A stretch of DNA of 64,000 nucleotides from the NCBI RefSeq assembly GCF_900105765.1, contig NZ_FNTX01000002.1, forward strand, positions 496,001-560,000, in the 5' to 3' direction. The first letter of the stretch is position 1; every line of letters starts with the position of its first letter. The translations under genes and the position numbers were made by a program. The DNA is from Ruania alba. Its GTDB lineage: Bacteria > Actinomycetota > Actinomycetes > Actinomycetales > Beutenbergiaceae. Below, in pieces: positions 53,101 through 61,015 of this stretch. Below the pieces are notes generated by a model, which worked only from the letters and a program-made list of their open reading frames with translations, was not told the DNA's origin and searched no databases.

Positions 53101-53568
53101 GAGGATCGCCTCGCCGAGGAGGTTGATGTTGAGGCGGATACCGCGGTCGGCATCGCGCAGCGTCTCGATGGAACGGCCGAGCTTCTGGTCGGTGGCATCG
53201 ACGATGAGGTGGCGCACCATGCGGCGCAGCACCGACCGCGCAGCCGGGACGACCACCCCGGGGAGCACCCGGCTGGCGAGACCACCGGCGCGGATCGCAG
53301 TGCGCAGGTGCCACGGGAGCAGGCGGGGCGTCAGCGGGACGAGCTCGCGCAGGGCCCGAGCAGCCACGGCGGTGTCCTCCGGGCGGATGACGCTGTCGAC
53401 GAAGCCGAGGGTGAACGCGAGACCGTTCTCGTCACGCAGGATGGCGGCGAGGCGCTGCGCGGCAGGATCGACGGGGTGATGCTGGCTGGCCTCCAGCCAT
53501 CGGCGCACCTGGGCGATGGCGTCCTGTGCGAGGGCGTCGTCGATCGCCACCGTCGGTTCCGTCGTCAC
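50122..53568 (-). CDS. putA: Bifunctional proline dehydrogenase/glutamate-semialdehyde dehydrogenase
   Basis: 1148 residues from GTG 53568 (GGAGAG upstream); the frame to 53643 is less likely. The PRODH barrel (about 60-460) has N-L-L-G-E-A-I-L-G and R-L-V/V-V-K-G-A-N segments. The aldehyde dehydrogenase domain (about 500-1000) has L-A-E-T-S-G-K-N-A and catalytic Cys in G-Q-K-C-S-A. A C-terminal domain of about 130 residues follows. No N-terminal ribbon-helix-helix, so it does not repress itself. It turns proline to glutamate. Divergent LysR gene across a dyad operator. Confidence 0.95.
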   Translation of the reverse strand: MTTEPTVAIDDALAQDAIAQVRRWLEASQHHPVDPAAQRLAAILRDENGLAFTLGFVDSVIRPEDTAVAARALRELVPLTPRLLPWHLRTAIRAGGLASRVLPGVVVPAARSVLRRMVRHLIVDATDQKLGRSIETLRDADRGIRLNINLLGEAILGDAEASRRVAGTARLLARDDVDYVSIKVSSTVAPHSPWSFDDAVAHAVDSLSPLFRQAKESGGKFINLDMEEYKDLDLTEAVFTTLLNNEEFHDVEAGIVLQAYLPDALGVMMRLQEWAAERVARGGAPIKVRVVKGANLPMEHVDAESHGWPLATWGSKQESDSSYKAVLDYALHPERIRAVRIGLAGHNLFDIALAWLLAQRRGVTDGVEFEMLLGMATAQAAAVREDVGALLLYTPVVHPSEFDVAIAYLVRRLEEGASTENFMSAVFDLNTAALFDREKQRFLDSIATIPTEVPEPHRNQDRSRPQPPARLQGFQNTPDTDPAIAANRAWGDRIRAQMAGSTLGLDTVDASQIDTLAQLQEVIDGAVAANGAWRDLGADRRAEILHRAGEVLQARRADLLEVMGAECGKVLAQGDPEVSEAIDFAHYYAERGRELDHVDGASFTPDRLTVVTPPWNFPVAIPAGSTLAALAAGSSVIIKPAPQARRSGAVMVEALWEAGVPREVLRHVQLSEGELGTQLIGHESVDRVILTGGYETAERFREIRSDLPLLAETSGKNALIVTPSADFDLAARDVATSAFGHAGQKCSAASLVILVGSAATSDRFRRQLVDAVTSMPVGQPWDEQTQIGPIIGPAEGKLLDALTTLEPGQSWLVEPEQLDEAGTLWRPGIRDGVRPGSQFHLTEYFGPVLGIMTADTLTEAIELVNRIEYGLTSGLHSLDEAEIATWMASVEAGNLYVNRGITGAIVQRQPFGGWKKASVGAGTKAGGPNYLTGFGTWTDAPVSVSGATDSDDTVSRRAIHAAHDLPGADRDWLAGALATDEAAWAGEFGIVRDATGLDSEHNAFRYHPDEVTVRFEGERDVALIRVVAAGARAGAALTVSVAGALPRRLADYVATVADLHIEDGAAWAARAHRLAETGGRVRLIGGSAAELAALTQGSPAVALYTHEVVAAGRIELLTFLKEQAVSVTAHRFGTIRRYDIPAVTARSA

Positions 53569-53679
53569 GCCCACCAGCTCTCCTCCACACGTCGTTCGGT
53601 GCGCTGACGCGATCGGCGGGGCCGGACGGGTCGAGCGCAGCATCGCCCAGTGTGGGGCTCATGACCTGTGATGAAAAGT

Positions 53680-53712
53680 GATAGTTTCAGAACAAATCTG
53701 TTCGTATCTATC
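53680..53712. promoter_or_regulatory. Nested dyad operator between putA and the LysR gene
   Basis: GATAG (53680-53684) and CTATC (53708-53712) flank GAACA-N4-TGTTC (53690-53703); both dyads share the same centre. It is the obvious LysR binding site, 13 bp before the regulator start. Confidence 0.7.
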
Positions 53713-53724
53713 GAAAGGTTTCCG

Positions 53725-54624
53725 GTGTGGGACTCCGGGCGGCTGCGTCTGCTGCGTGAGTTGCAGTTGCGAGGGACGGTCACCGCCGTGGCCGAGACGC
53801 TCAACTTCAGCATCTCGACGGTCTCGCACCAGCTCGCCCGACTGGAGCGCGAGGTGGGCGAACAACTGCTCGAACCGGACGGCCGCCGCGTGCGACTGAC
53901 TCCCCAGGGAAGGTTGGTCGCCGAGCACGCCGCGCGGATGTTGGATGCGGAAGAGGCGACCCGGGGTGCTCTGGAAGCGTTCGAGCCGGGGCCCGAGACG
54001 GTCCGGGTGGCGTCCCTGGAGACCGCAGCGCGAGCTCTCCTGCCGCGGGCTCTCGACGCGCTGGCGGTGTCCCGCCCGAATCTCCGGGTCGAAGTGGCCG
54101 TGGTGCCACCGGAGGAGGGCTTGTTCGAGCTGGAAGCGCGCCGGTTCGACCTGACGATCGCCGAGGAGTATCCGGGCTCGACGCGTCAGCTGCGACCCGG
54201 GCTCGACCGGGTCACGCTGGGGACAGACCCGGTGCGCCTGTGCGCGGCGGCCGCCACGACGGCTCAATCCCTGCGCGAGATGGCCGACGAACCCTGGGTG
54301 ATGGAACCGCCGGGCGCGATCGTGCGGGACTGGGGCATCCAGCAGTGCCGTGCCGCGGGGATCGAGCCGGACATTCGCTACGAGGCGACCGACCTCACCG
54401 TGCACATCCGGCTGATCTCGGCCGGTCACGCCGTCGGGATCCTGCCCGACCTGGTGTGGGCGGGCTATACCGCCGAGCTCGCACTGATCGACCTTCCCGG
54501 CAGCCCTCATCGGGAGCTGTTCACCTCGGCACGCCCTGTCTCCCGCAGCCGTCCCGCGGTACAGGCAGTCCACGAGGCCCTGGCGGGAGCGCTGCGCTCG
54601 CCCGTGGCGCACCCGGCACCCTGA
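53725..54624 (+). CDS. LysR family transcriptional regulator
   Basis: 299 residues from GTG 53725 (AAAGG upstream). Winged-helix N-terminus with T-A-V-A-E-T-L-N-F-S-I-S-T-V-S-H-Q-L-A-R-L-E, then a LysR substrate domain. Divergent from putA with a dyad between them, so it probably regulates proline use and itself. The longer frame to 53668 would run through the operator. Confidence 0.9.
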   Translation: MWDSGRLRLLRELQLRGTVTAVAETLNFSISTVSHQLARLEREVGEQLLEPDGRRVRLTPQGRLVAEHAARMLDAEEATRGALEAFEPGPETVRVASLETAARALLPRALDALAVSRPNLRVEVAVVPPEEGLFELEARRFDLTIAEEYPGSTRQLRPGLDRVTLGTDPVRLCAAAATTAQSLREMADEPWVMEPPGAIVRDWGIQQCRAAGIEPDIRYEATDLTVHIRLISAGHAVGILPDLVWAGYTAELALIDLPGSPHRELFTSARPVSRSRPAVQAVHEALAGALRSPVAHPAP

Positions 54625-54726
54625 TGCCCCGGCGCCAGCGACAGGGATGACACACCGAGCCCTGCGGCGGACAATGGCTTCATCCACGCCCGATGGTGCG
54701 GATGCTGCCGAGCCTCGGAGGCCAGC

Positions 54727-55188
54727 ATGAGGACACCCCATACCCGGCGCCACATCGCTCTCGTCGCGCACGACAGCATGAAGGTCGACCTGCTGCGATG
54801 GGCTGAGTACAACCGGGACACGCTCGCCGAGCATGTCCTGTACGCCACCGGCACCACCGGCACGATGCTCGAGTACGAGCTCGGCCTACCGGTACATCGG
54901 TTCCTCTCCGGCCCCGTCGGCGGGGATCAGCAGATCGGCGCGAAGATCGCGGAGGGGGAGATCACCATGCTGGTGTTCTTCTGGGACCCGTTGGAGGCTC
55001 AGCCGCACGATCCGGACGTGAAGGCGCTTTTGCGGATCGGCGCCGTGTGGAACGTGCCGATGGCCTGCAACGTGGCCTCGGCCGACTTGATGATCTCCTC
55101 GCCACTGCTGGACAGCGACTACGTGCACCAGCGCCCGGACCTGACCCCGCGCACCTGGGACGAGTCCTCGGAGCACTCGCCCGCCTGA
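54727..55188 (+). CDS. mgsA: Methylglyoxal synthase
   Basis: 153 residues. H-D-S-M-K near the start, [10 protein letters not shown] (phosphate), and [13 protein letters not shown] with the catalytic aspartates. It converts dihydroxyacetone phosphate to methylglyoxal, a bypass when sugar phosphates build up. CGGAGG precedes the ATG. It ends 4 bp from the convergent HTH gene. Confidence 0.93.
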   Translation: MRTPHTRRHIALVAHDSMKVDLLRWAEYNRDTLAEHVLYATGTTGTMLEYELGLPVHRFLSGPVGGDQQIGAKIAEGEITMLVFFWDPLEAQPHDPDVKALLRIGAVWNVPMACNVASADLMISSPLLDSDYVHQRPDLTPRTWDESSEHSPA

Positions 55189-55192
55189 CCGG

Positions 55193-55417
55193 TCAGCGCG
55201 AGCGCTTCTCGAACCGGGAACCGCCGTACTTCTTGTGCACCGCCTGCTTCGAGACGCCCAGCAACGTGGCGATCTCGGCCCAGGTGAGCCCCTGTGCACG
55301 GGCCCGGCGCACCAGCACGGCCTCACGCCGATCTGCTTCCTGACGCAGTCGGACCAGCGCATCCAGACCTCGGTACAGATCGCCGTCGTCGTCGGCTGCC
55401 TGGGCGAGCGCGCTCAT
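55193..55417 (-). CDS. Small helix-turn-helix protein (74 aa)
   Basis: ATG 55417 follows AGGAGG by 8 nt; the ATG at 55441 does not. C-terminal A-Q-G-L-T-W-A-E-I-A-T-L-L-G-V-S-K-Q-A-V-H is a helix-turn-helix like that of sigma region 4 and small actinobacterial regulators. A long palindrome just upstream (55442-55490) with an internal TTGACG-N17-TAGGTT promoter suggests it represses itself. Targets unknown. Confidence 0.82.
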   Translation of the reverse strand: MSALAQAADDDGDLYRGLDALVRLRQEADRREAVLVRRARAQGLTWAEIATLLGVSKQAVHKKYGGSRFEKRSR

Positions 55418-55441
55418 CGAGACCACCTCCTCATCGACCAT

Positions 55442-55490
55442 GGCGTCAACCTACATTGACTGCGGCTCGCCGTCAATGCTAGTTGACGCC
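55442..55490. promoter_or_regulatory. Large palindrome and promoter before the small HTH gene
   Basis: Arms 55442-55460 and 55472-55490 match at 16 of 19 positions around an 11-bp spacer; each holds two GTCAA/TTGAC half-sites. On the minus strand TTGACG and TAGGTT are 17 bp apart inside it. Confidence 0.7.
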
Positions 55491-55512
55491 GAGGCGCCGG
55501 CCCACCCACTCA

Positions 55513-55570
55513 CCGGGGGTGAAGTTGACGCCGGTTATCGGCACATCATCGACGTCAACGTCACCCCCGG
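55513..55570. repeat. 58-bp palindromic repeat, copy 1
   Basis: Arms 55513-55535 and 55548-55570 (23 bp, two mismatches and one G-T) around a 12-nt loop. It differs from the copy at 60889-60946 at five positions. It lies behind the stop of the permease gene (55603), where it can serve as terminator. Confidence 0.8.
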
Positions 55571-55602
55571 CGGTGCTGGGGTCGGTGCTGGCCGGGCAGG
55601 CC

Positions 55603-56493
55603 TCAGCCCTTCACAGCCCCCGCCGTCAGGCCCTGCACGATCCACTTGCTCGCCAGCGCGAACATCACCATGGTCGGCAGGATCGTCAGCACCGCCGCCG
55701 CCGACATCGACCCCCAGTCGATGTTGAACGTGGAGATGAAGCCGTTCAGCGCCGCCGGCACGGTGCGGTTCGACTCCGAGTGCATCAACACCACGGAGAG
55801 GAACAGCTCGTTCCAGGAGTTCACGAAGTTGAAGATGAACGCCGCAATGATGCCCGGCGTCATCACCGGAACGATCACCCGGAACAGTGCCCCCAGCCGG
55901 GAGCAGCCGTCGATCATCGCCGCCTCCTCGAGGGCGTCCGGAACATTCTGGAAGAACCCGCGCAGCATGATCGTGGAGAACGGGATGCTGATCGCCACGT
56001 ACACCAGCACCAGGCCGAACTTCCGGTCCACCAGCCCGATATCGGACATCATCGAGTACAGCGGTCCCAGTGCGATGAACGCGGGGATCATCTGGGTGAG
56101 CAGGAACGCGATCAGCACCGCACCCTTGGAGCGGAAGTGGAACCGTGCCAGCACGTAGGCGCTGAGCAGCGCGATCAGCGTGGCGGTGGCCCCAGCGGTG
56201 GTGGCGACGATCGCCGAGTTCCCCAGGAACACCCCGAAGTTGCTCTGCTCGAACAGGCTCCGGTAGTTGTCCAGGGAGGGCTCGCCCGGCCAGTACTCCA
56301 ACGGGAACCGGCTGATCGTCCCCGGCGCCTTGAAGGACGTGATGGCGATCCAGTACAGCGGGAACAGGGTGATCAGCAGCCACAGCCCGAGCCCGGCCAC
56401 ACGCAGCACACTGCCGACCGTGACGCGCCGCTGCTCCGGCCTGGCGACGCCGGACCCGGTGGCCGTTGGCGCGGAGGTGAGGGTCGCCGTCAT
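55603..56493 (-). CDS. Sugar ABC transporter permease (MalG-type)
   Basis: 296 residues from ATG 56493 (ATGA overlap with the other permease). Basic N-terminus, six helices, docking loop E-E-A-A-M-I-D-G-C, ending A-V-K-G. Last gene of the operon; no ATPase gene follows. Confidence 0.93.
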   Translation of the reverse strand: MTATLTSAPTATGSGVARPEQRRVTVGSVLRVAGLGLWLLITLFPLYWIAITSFKAPGTISRFPLEYWPGEPSLDNYRSLFEQSNFGVFLGNSAIVATTAGATATLIALLSAYVLARFHFRSKGAVLIAFLLTQMIPAFIALGPLYSMMSDIGLVDRKFGLVLVYVAISIPFSTIMLRGFFQNVPDALEEAAMIDGCSRLGALFRVIVPVMTPGIIAAFIFNFVNSWNELFLSVVLMHSESNRTVPAALNGFISTFNIDWGSMSAAAVLTILPTMVMFALASKWIVQGLTAGAVKG

Positions 56494-57446
56494 GACTGGT
56501 CCGCCTTCCGGATGGCCAGTAGATAGAAGGCACAGAAGACGAGCAGGAAGCCCACCACGCACAGCCCGATCGCGCTGGCCAGGCCGTAGTTGCCCTGCTG
56601 GGTGTAGTTGATCATCCAGGTGGTGATGATGTGCGTGCGATTCGCGGGCCCACCCCCGGTCATCGCATAGATGATGTCCGGGAAGTTGAAGATCCAGATG
56701 ATCCGCAGCAGCACGGTGAGCAGCAGGGTCATCGCGATCGTCGGGATGATGATCGAGAAGAGCGTGCGGGCCTTGCCCGCACCGTCGATGCTGGCGGCCT
56801 CGAGCATCTCGTCCGGCACGGACTGCAGCGCGGCCAGGATCATGATCGCGAAGAACGTCACGCCGTACCAGATGTTCGCCACGATCACCGCGATCATCGC
56901 CAGGGTGGGGTCGGCGAGCCACGGGATCGGGGCGTCGATCACACCCAGCTTGCCGAGCAGGTCGTTCACCACGCCGAACTCGGCGTTGAACATCCACCGG
57001 AACAGCATCCCGATGAGGAACCCCGAGACGGCCCACGGGAAGAACACCAGCGCCTGGTAGAGCCCGCGGAACCGGAACCGCTTGCGCAGAGCCAGCGCCA
57101 GGCCGAACCCGATGAGGAACTGCGGCACCAGGGAGCCGATCACCCACAGCACGGAGTTGCGCAGCACGGTGGGGAACACCGGGTCAGACAGGATGGTCCG
57201 GAAGTTGTCCAGGCCCACGAAGGGCGTGGAGGTCAGGTCCCAGAGGTTCCAGTCGTGGAACGCCATCGTCGCGCCGCGGAGCATCGGGTAGTAGGTGAAC
57301 CAGCCCACGAAGACGATCGCCGGGGCCAGGAAGGCGAGGATCGTCAGCGCGTGCCGGGCCCGGAACGGCACCTGGCGGCGGCTCCCCGGAGCCCCGCCGC
57401 CCGTTGCGGCGGGGCCCCGTTGAGAGGTGGTGGTCACGCCGGTCAC
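56490..57446 (-). CDS. Sugar ABC transporter permease (MalF-type)
   Basis: 318 residues from GTG 57446 (GTGA overlap with the binding-protein stop); the frame upstream is a shadow. Six helices, with E-A-A-S-I-D-G-A-G as docking loop and the T-G-G-G-P-A-N segment usual for MalF-like permeases. Confidence 0.93.
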   Translation of the reverse strand: MTGVTTTSQRGPAATGGGAPGSRRQVPFRARHALTILAFLAPAIVFVGWFTYYPMLRGATMAFHDWNLWDLTSTPFVGLDNFRTILSDPVFPTVLRNSVLWVIGSLVPQFLIGFGLALALRKRFRFRGLYQALVFFPWAVSGFLIGMLFRWMFNAEFGVVNDLLGKLGVIDAPIPWLADPTLAMIAVIVANIWYGVTFFAIMILAALQSVPDEMLEAASIDGAGKARTLFSIIIPTIAMTLLLTVLLRIIWIFNFPDIIYAMTGGGPANRTHIITTWMINYTQQGNYGLASAIGLCVVGFLLVFCAFYLLAIRKADQS

Positions 57447-58750
57447 TCCGAGGCGTACTTCTCGGTCCAGAACTCGTCCCAGGAGGTGAGCAGCTCTTCG
57501 TGTGTCATCTCCCCGAGCAGCACGCTCTGGATCTCCTGGTCCGACTTCTGGATCCACTCGGTCCACCAGCTCACGTCACGCGGCTGCGTGACGTTGACGT
57601 AGGTGTCCGGGTTCTCGGTCATGGTCACGTAGCTGGTCCACGGGCCCTCGGAGTAGAACGGGTCGTCCGCGGCGGACGCGATCGGCGGCACCAGGCTGTT
57701 CGCCTGCGCGAACTCGGTGGCCGGCCCTTCCGAGGCCAGGAACTGCACCAGGGCCAGCGCCTCCTCGTGGTGCTCGCTGAACTCCGTCACGCCCCAGCCG
57801 GCCACCGCCAGCGGTTGAGCCGCGCGCCCGGTCGGGCCCACCAGCAACGGCGCCGTGCCCCACTGGTCCTCGCTGAGGGTGTCCGACCCCTGGATGGTGG
57901 CGATCACCTCGGGGTCCTGCAGCAGGAAGGCGGTGGAGCCGTTGTTGAAACCCTCCACCATCTCGGGGTAGCCCCAGGAGACCGCGGACGGCGGTGACGC
58001 CTCCTCGAAGAGCGCGAAGTAGGTCTCCAGCGCGTCCCGGGCCTCCGGGGCAGCAAAGATCGTGGAGCCGTCGTTCATCAGGAAGGCGTTCTCGGTGTCG
58101 AGTTCGTCGATCACGTACGCCTCGATCGCGGCGACCACATTGCTGTTGGCGTTCTGACCGCCGCGGAAGGCGTACCCGTAGGTGTTGCTGGACGGGTCCT
58201 GGATCGCCGACGCCTGTTCGAGCAGGTCCTCCCAGCTGGACGGCGGCCCGTCGAACCCGGCCTCGTCCACCAGATCGCTGCGATAGAAGAGGGACAGACC
58301 GTAGAACCCGTACGGGAGGAAGTAGCTCGCGCCGTCGCCTTCTGCCACCGTGCGCGCATTGTCGGTGAGATCGTCCCACCCGTCCCAGGACTCCAGCTCA
58401 CCGCTCATGTCATAGAGCCAGCCGTTGTTGGAGAACGGGCCCACGGTGATGTCCCGGACCTCGAGCACGTCCACGCCGGAGCCGGACTGCAGCATCTGCT
58501 GGATGGTCTGGTCCGCCTGCTCGGTGGGCGGAGAGACGAGCTCGACCTGGATATCGGGGTTCTCCGCCTCGAAGTCGTCGAGCAGACCGCGGATCAGCGT
58601 GGTGCGGTCCGGGTTCGTCAGGGACTCCACCATCTGCAGGGTCACTTGGCCGTCGGAGTCACCGGAGTCGTCGGAGCCTCCCGAGCAGGCCGCCAGGGCA
58701 AGCATGGAAAGCCCAGCTGTCGCGGCGACGGCGGAACGCAGGTATCTCAT
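57443..58750 (-). CDS. Extracellular sugar-binding lipoprotein (SBP family 1)
   Basis: 435 residues; lipoprotein signal ending L-A-A-C at about 22. ATG 58750 has AAGGAG upstream and overlaps the aminotransferase stop (ATGA). P-Y-G-F-Y-G-L-S-L-F-Y and S-W-E-D-L-L-E are typical family 1 segments. The ligand is unknown; the leading aminotransferase hints at an amino-sugar or amino-acid-like compound. Confidence 0.92.
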   Translation of the reverse strand: MRYLRSAVAATAGLSMLALAACSGGSDDSGDSDGQVTLQMVESLTNPDRTTLIRGLLDDFEAENPDIQVELVSPPTEQADQTIQQMLQSGSGVDVLEVRDITVGPFSNNGWLYDMSGELESWDGWDDLTDNARTVAEGDGASYFLPYGFYGLSLFYRSDLVDEAGFDGPPSSWEDLLEQASAIQDPSSNTYGYAFRGGQNANSNVVAAIEAYVIDELDTENAFLMNDGSTIFAAPEARDALETYFALFEEASPPSAVSWGYPEMVEGFNNGSTAFLLQDPEVIATIQGSDTLSEDQWGTAPLLVGPTGRAAQPLAVAGWGVTEFSEHHEEALALVQFLASEGPATEFAQANSLVPPIASAADDPFYSEGPWTSYVTMTENPDTYVNVTQPRDVSWWTEWIQKSDQEIQSVLLGEMTHEELLTSWDEFWTEKYASE

Positions 58751-60033
58751 GAGTCCTCTCCTTCGAGGGTGTGGGGGTCGAAATGGGACGGGTTGTGGGC
58801 GGGCGTGGGCAGCGAGGCTGCCCCGCACGCCTCGAGCACGAGGGGGAGCGCTCGCTCGACAAAGCGGTGGAAGTCGGCTTCTTCGTTGTACAGGTGCGCC
58901 GAGAGACGCAGGTAGGGCCGTGACCGGAAGGTGGTGAACGCAGCCTCCACACCGGCCTCGGAGAAGAGCACGTCGCGCAGACCGTCGGCCGCCTCCCGAC
59001 TTTCGGCGAGGCTGTCCGGCATCCGTACCAGCCGCATTGACGGCACTGGGGCGGTGAGGTCGACCACGGGTTCCTCCTCGAGGTACGGCGCGATCGCCTC
59101 CCCGATGATCGCGGCGCCGCGGTCGACGAGCTCGGCCATCGTCTCGCGGGCGGCCGCCCATCGGTACTCCCGCTCCACCCAGGCGATCGCACGGGGTGCG
59201 GCGAGGTAGCTGGTGGCGTCCAGCGTGCCCTGGGTGTCGAAGCGTGCCGGGAACGGCTCCGCCGCCCCCCAGGAGTCGATCAGCGGCCACAGTTCGTCCC
59301 GGTCGTCGGCGGCGCTCACCAGCACGGCCGCGCCACGGGGGGCGCACGGCCACTTGTGCAGGTTGCCGAACCACCAGTCGGGCTGCCCACAGCGGGCAGG
59401 TGCCTCGATCAGGCCGGGGGCATGGGCGCCGTCGACGAGCACCCGCACCCCGGACCGGTGCGCCTGCGCGGTGATCTGCGCCACCGGGAAGCGACGTGCG
59501 GTGGGTGAGGTGATCTGGTCCACCACGATGAGCCGGGCGCGGTCGGTCGTGGCTGCGGCGAACCGGGCGAGCACTTCCTCGTCCCCGGCCAGCAGCGGGA
59601 TCTCGACCGTGCGCACGTGCGCACCGAAGCGGCGGGCCAGGCGATGCGCGCCCATCGTGATGGCTCCGTAGCCATGGTCGGTCACGAGGATCTCGTCGCC
59701 GGCAGCGAGGCGAAGGCTGTTGTAGACGACGGTCGCAGCGGCCGAGGCGTTCGGCACGAATGCCAGGTCCTCGGCGCGGGCGCCGATGAAGGGGGCGATC
59801 TCGCCGCGCGCTGCAGCCACGTGTTCCGGCACGCTCGGGAACCAGCCGACCGGGTTGCGGTCTGCTGCGGCGCGCAGCGAGTCCTGGTACTGCACGACTT
59901 CGCTGGGGACCGCACCGAACGAGCCGTGGTTGAGGTGCACCACGGCCGGGTCGAGCGGCCAGGCATCCCGCGCCCGATCATGGTGGCGCAGGCGCACGGC
60001 GGCGACGCCCGCCTGGCGCACCGACTGCTGCAT
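58747..60033 (-). CDS. Class V aminotransferase (isopenicillin-N-epimerase-like)
   Basis: 428 residues. V-H-L-N-H-G-S-F-G-A-V-P opens the fold, V-D-G-A-H-A-P-G is the PLP aspartate segment, and G-N-L-H-K-W the Schiff-base lysine. The family includes epimerases, desulfurases and lyases, so the reaction is open. ATG 60033 follows GGGAG; ATG 60054 lacks a ribosome binding site. First gene of the minus-strand operon, divergent from a GntR gene. Confidence 0.88.
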   Translation of the reverse strand: MQQSVRQAGVAAVRLRHHDRARDAWPLDPAVVHLNHGSFGAVPSEVVQYQDSLRAAADRNPVGWFPSVPEHVAAARGEIAPFIGARAEDLAFVPNASAAATVVYNSLRLAAGDEILVTDHGYGAITMGAHRLARRFGAHVRTVEIPLLAGDEEVLARFAAATTDRARLIVVDQITSPTARRFPVAQITAQAHRSGVRVLVDGAHAPGLIEAPARCGQPDWWFGNLHKWPCAPRGAAVLVSAADDRDELWPLIDSWGAAEPFPARFDTQGTLDATSYLAAPRAIAWVEREYRWAAARETMAELVDRGAAIIGEAIAPYLEEEPVVDLTAPVPSMRLVRMPDSLAESREAADGLRDVLFSEAGVEAAFTTFRSRPYLRLSAHLYNEEADFHRFVERALPLVLEACGAASLPTPAHNPSHFDPHTLEGEDS

Positions 60034-60118
60034 CACTCGTCTCCCGACCCTCATGTTGTCCGATGACTATCGCTGTAGTGGCCCATCGATCCGGGTCATC
60101 ACACCACTTTTCGCATCA

Positions 60119-60131
60119 GTTGTCGAACAAC
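60119..60131. promoter_or_regulatory. GntR/FadR-type operator
   Basis: GTTGT-CGA-ACAAC is a perfect 5+3+5 inverted repeat of the GT-N3-AC form that FadR-branch GntR proteins bind, in the divergent gap between the aminotransferase and the GntR gene. Confidence 0.65.
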
Positions 60132-60174
60132 TCTCATGGCATCCTGGGGTGAACGAAAGAGGAAGGGGCACCGT

Positions 60175-60870
60175 ATGCGTGCACTCGAGACGGCACTGGA
60201 CGGGCTCCGGACGCTGATCGCCGGCGGGGACCTGCAGCCGCAGGAACGCCTGCCCAGCGAGTCCGAGCTCTGCGAGCGGTTCGGGGTCTCCCGCGGGTCG
60301 CTCCGCGAGGCGATCCGGATGCTCTCCGCGCTCGGGGTGCTCGACACCCGGCACGGCTCGGGCACCTACGTCGGCGATCTGCGCGCCGCCCCGATCCTGG
60401 ACAACCTCTCGCTCACCGTGGGGCTGCTGCCGCTGGACTCGCTCCTGGAACTGACCGAGCTACGCCGAGCCCTCGAGTCGCACGCGGCGTCACTGGCGGC
60501 GGCGCGGATCGACGATGCCACGCTGGCCGAGCTCGGCGGGCTGCTCGACCAGCTCGAGGCCACCACCGACGACGCGGAACAGTCCCGCCTCGATCACGAG
60601 TTCCACATGCGCATCGTGGAGGTCGGCGCGAACGCGGCCTTCGCTGCGATGGTGGCGGTGCTGCGGTCCCGCTCTCGTGCCTACCGCCTGTTCACCACCG
60701 AGGACGGTGCCGCGGTGAAACAACTCTCCGACGCCGGGCACCGCGCGATCTGGCACGGCCTGCGGACCAGGGACCCCCTCGCGGCCTCCGCCGCTGCGGC
60801 CGCTCACGTCGCGCAGACCGAGGCCTGGTTGCGCAAGCACCGGCCCCCCGCCGTCGTGAATCATCCGTGA
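60175..60870 (+). CDS. GntR family regulator, FadR branch (FCD domain)
   Basis: 231 residues from ATG 60175 behind GGAAGGGG. Winged helix with L-P-S-E-S-E-L-C-E-R-F-G-V-S-R-G-S-L-R-E-A, then an FCD all-helical domain with metal-type residues (D-H-E-F-H, H near the end). It probably controls the divergent transporter operon in response to a carboxylated ligand. Confidence 0.92.
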   Translation: MRALETALDGLRTLIAGGDLQPQERLPSESELCERFGVSRGSLREAIRMLSALGVLDTRHGSGTYVGDLRAAPILDNLSLTVGLLPLDSLLELTELRRALESHAASLAAARIDDATLAELGGLLDQLEATTDDAEQSRLDHEFHMRIVEVGANAAFAAMVAVLRSRSRAYRLFTTEDGAAVKQLSDAGHRAIWHGLRTRDPLAASAAAAAHVAQTEAWLRKHRPPAVVNHP

Positions 60871-60888
60871 ACACCGACAGCATGCTCG

Positions 60889-60946
60889 CCGGGGGTGAGG
60901 TTGACGTCGGTTATCGGCGCATCACCGACGTCAACCTCACCCCCGG
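60889..60946. repeat. 58-bp palindromic repeat, copy 2 (perfect arms)
   Basis: Arms 60889-60911 and 60924-60946 pair perfectly over 23 bp around a 12-nt loop, 18 bp behind the GntR stop. Near-identical to 55513-55570. Confidence 0.85.
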
Positions 60947-61015
60947 TGGGAGGGGGAGCGGTCCAGGCCGGCAGGGACGCGCCCCACTCGAGCTCGACCG
61001 CGCCACACTAGGGGC

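Noticed and set aside
49999-53607. 1202-codon plus-strand frame opposite putA
   Set aside because: A shadow of the putA codon pattern in high-G+C DNA; the translation is valine/glycine/arginine-rich with no domain.
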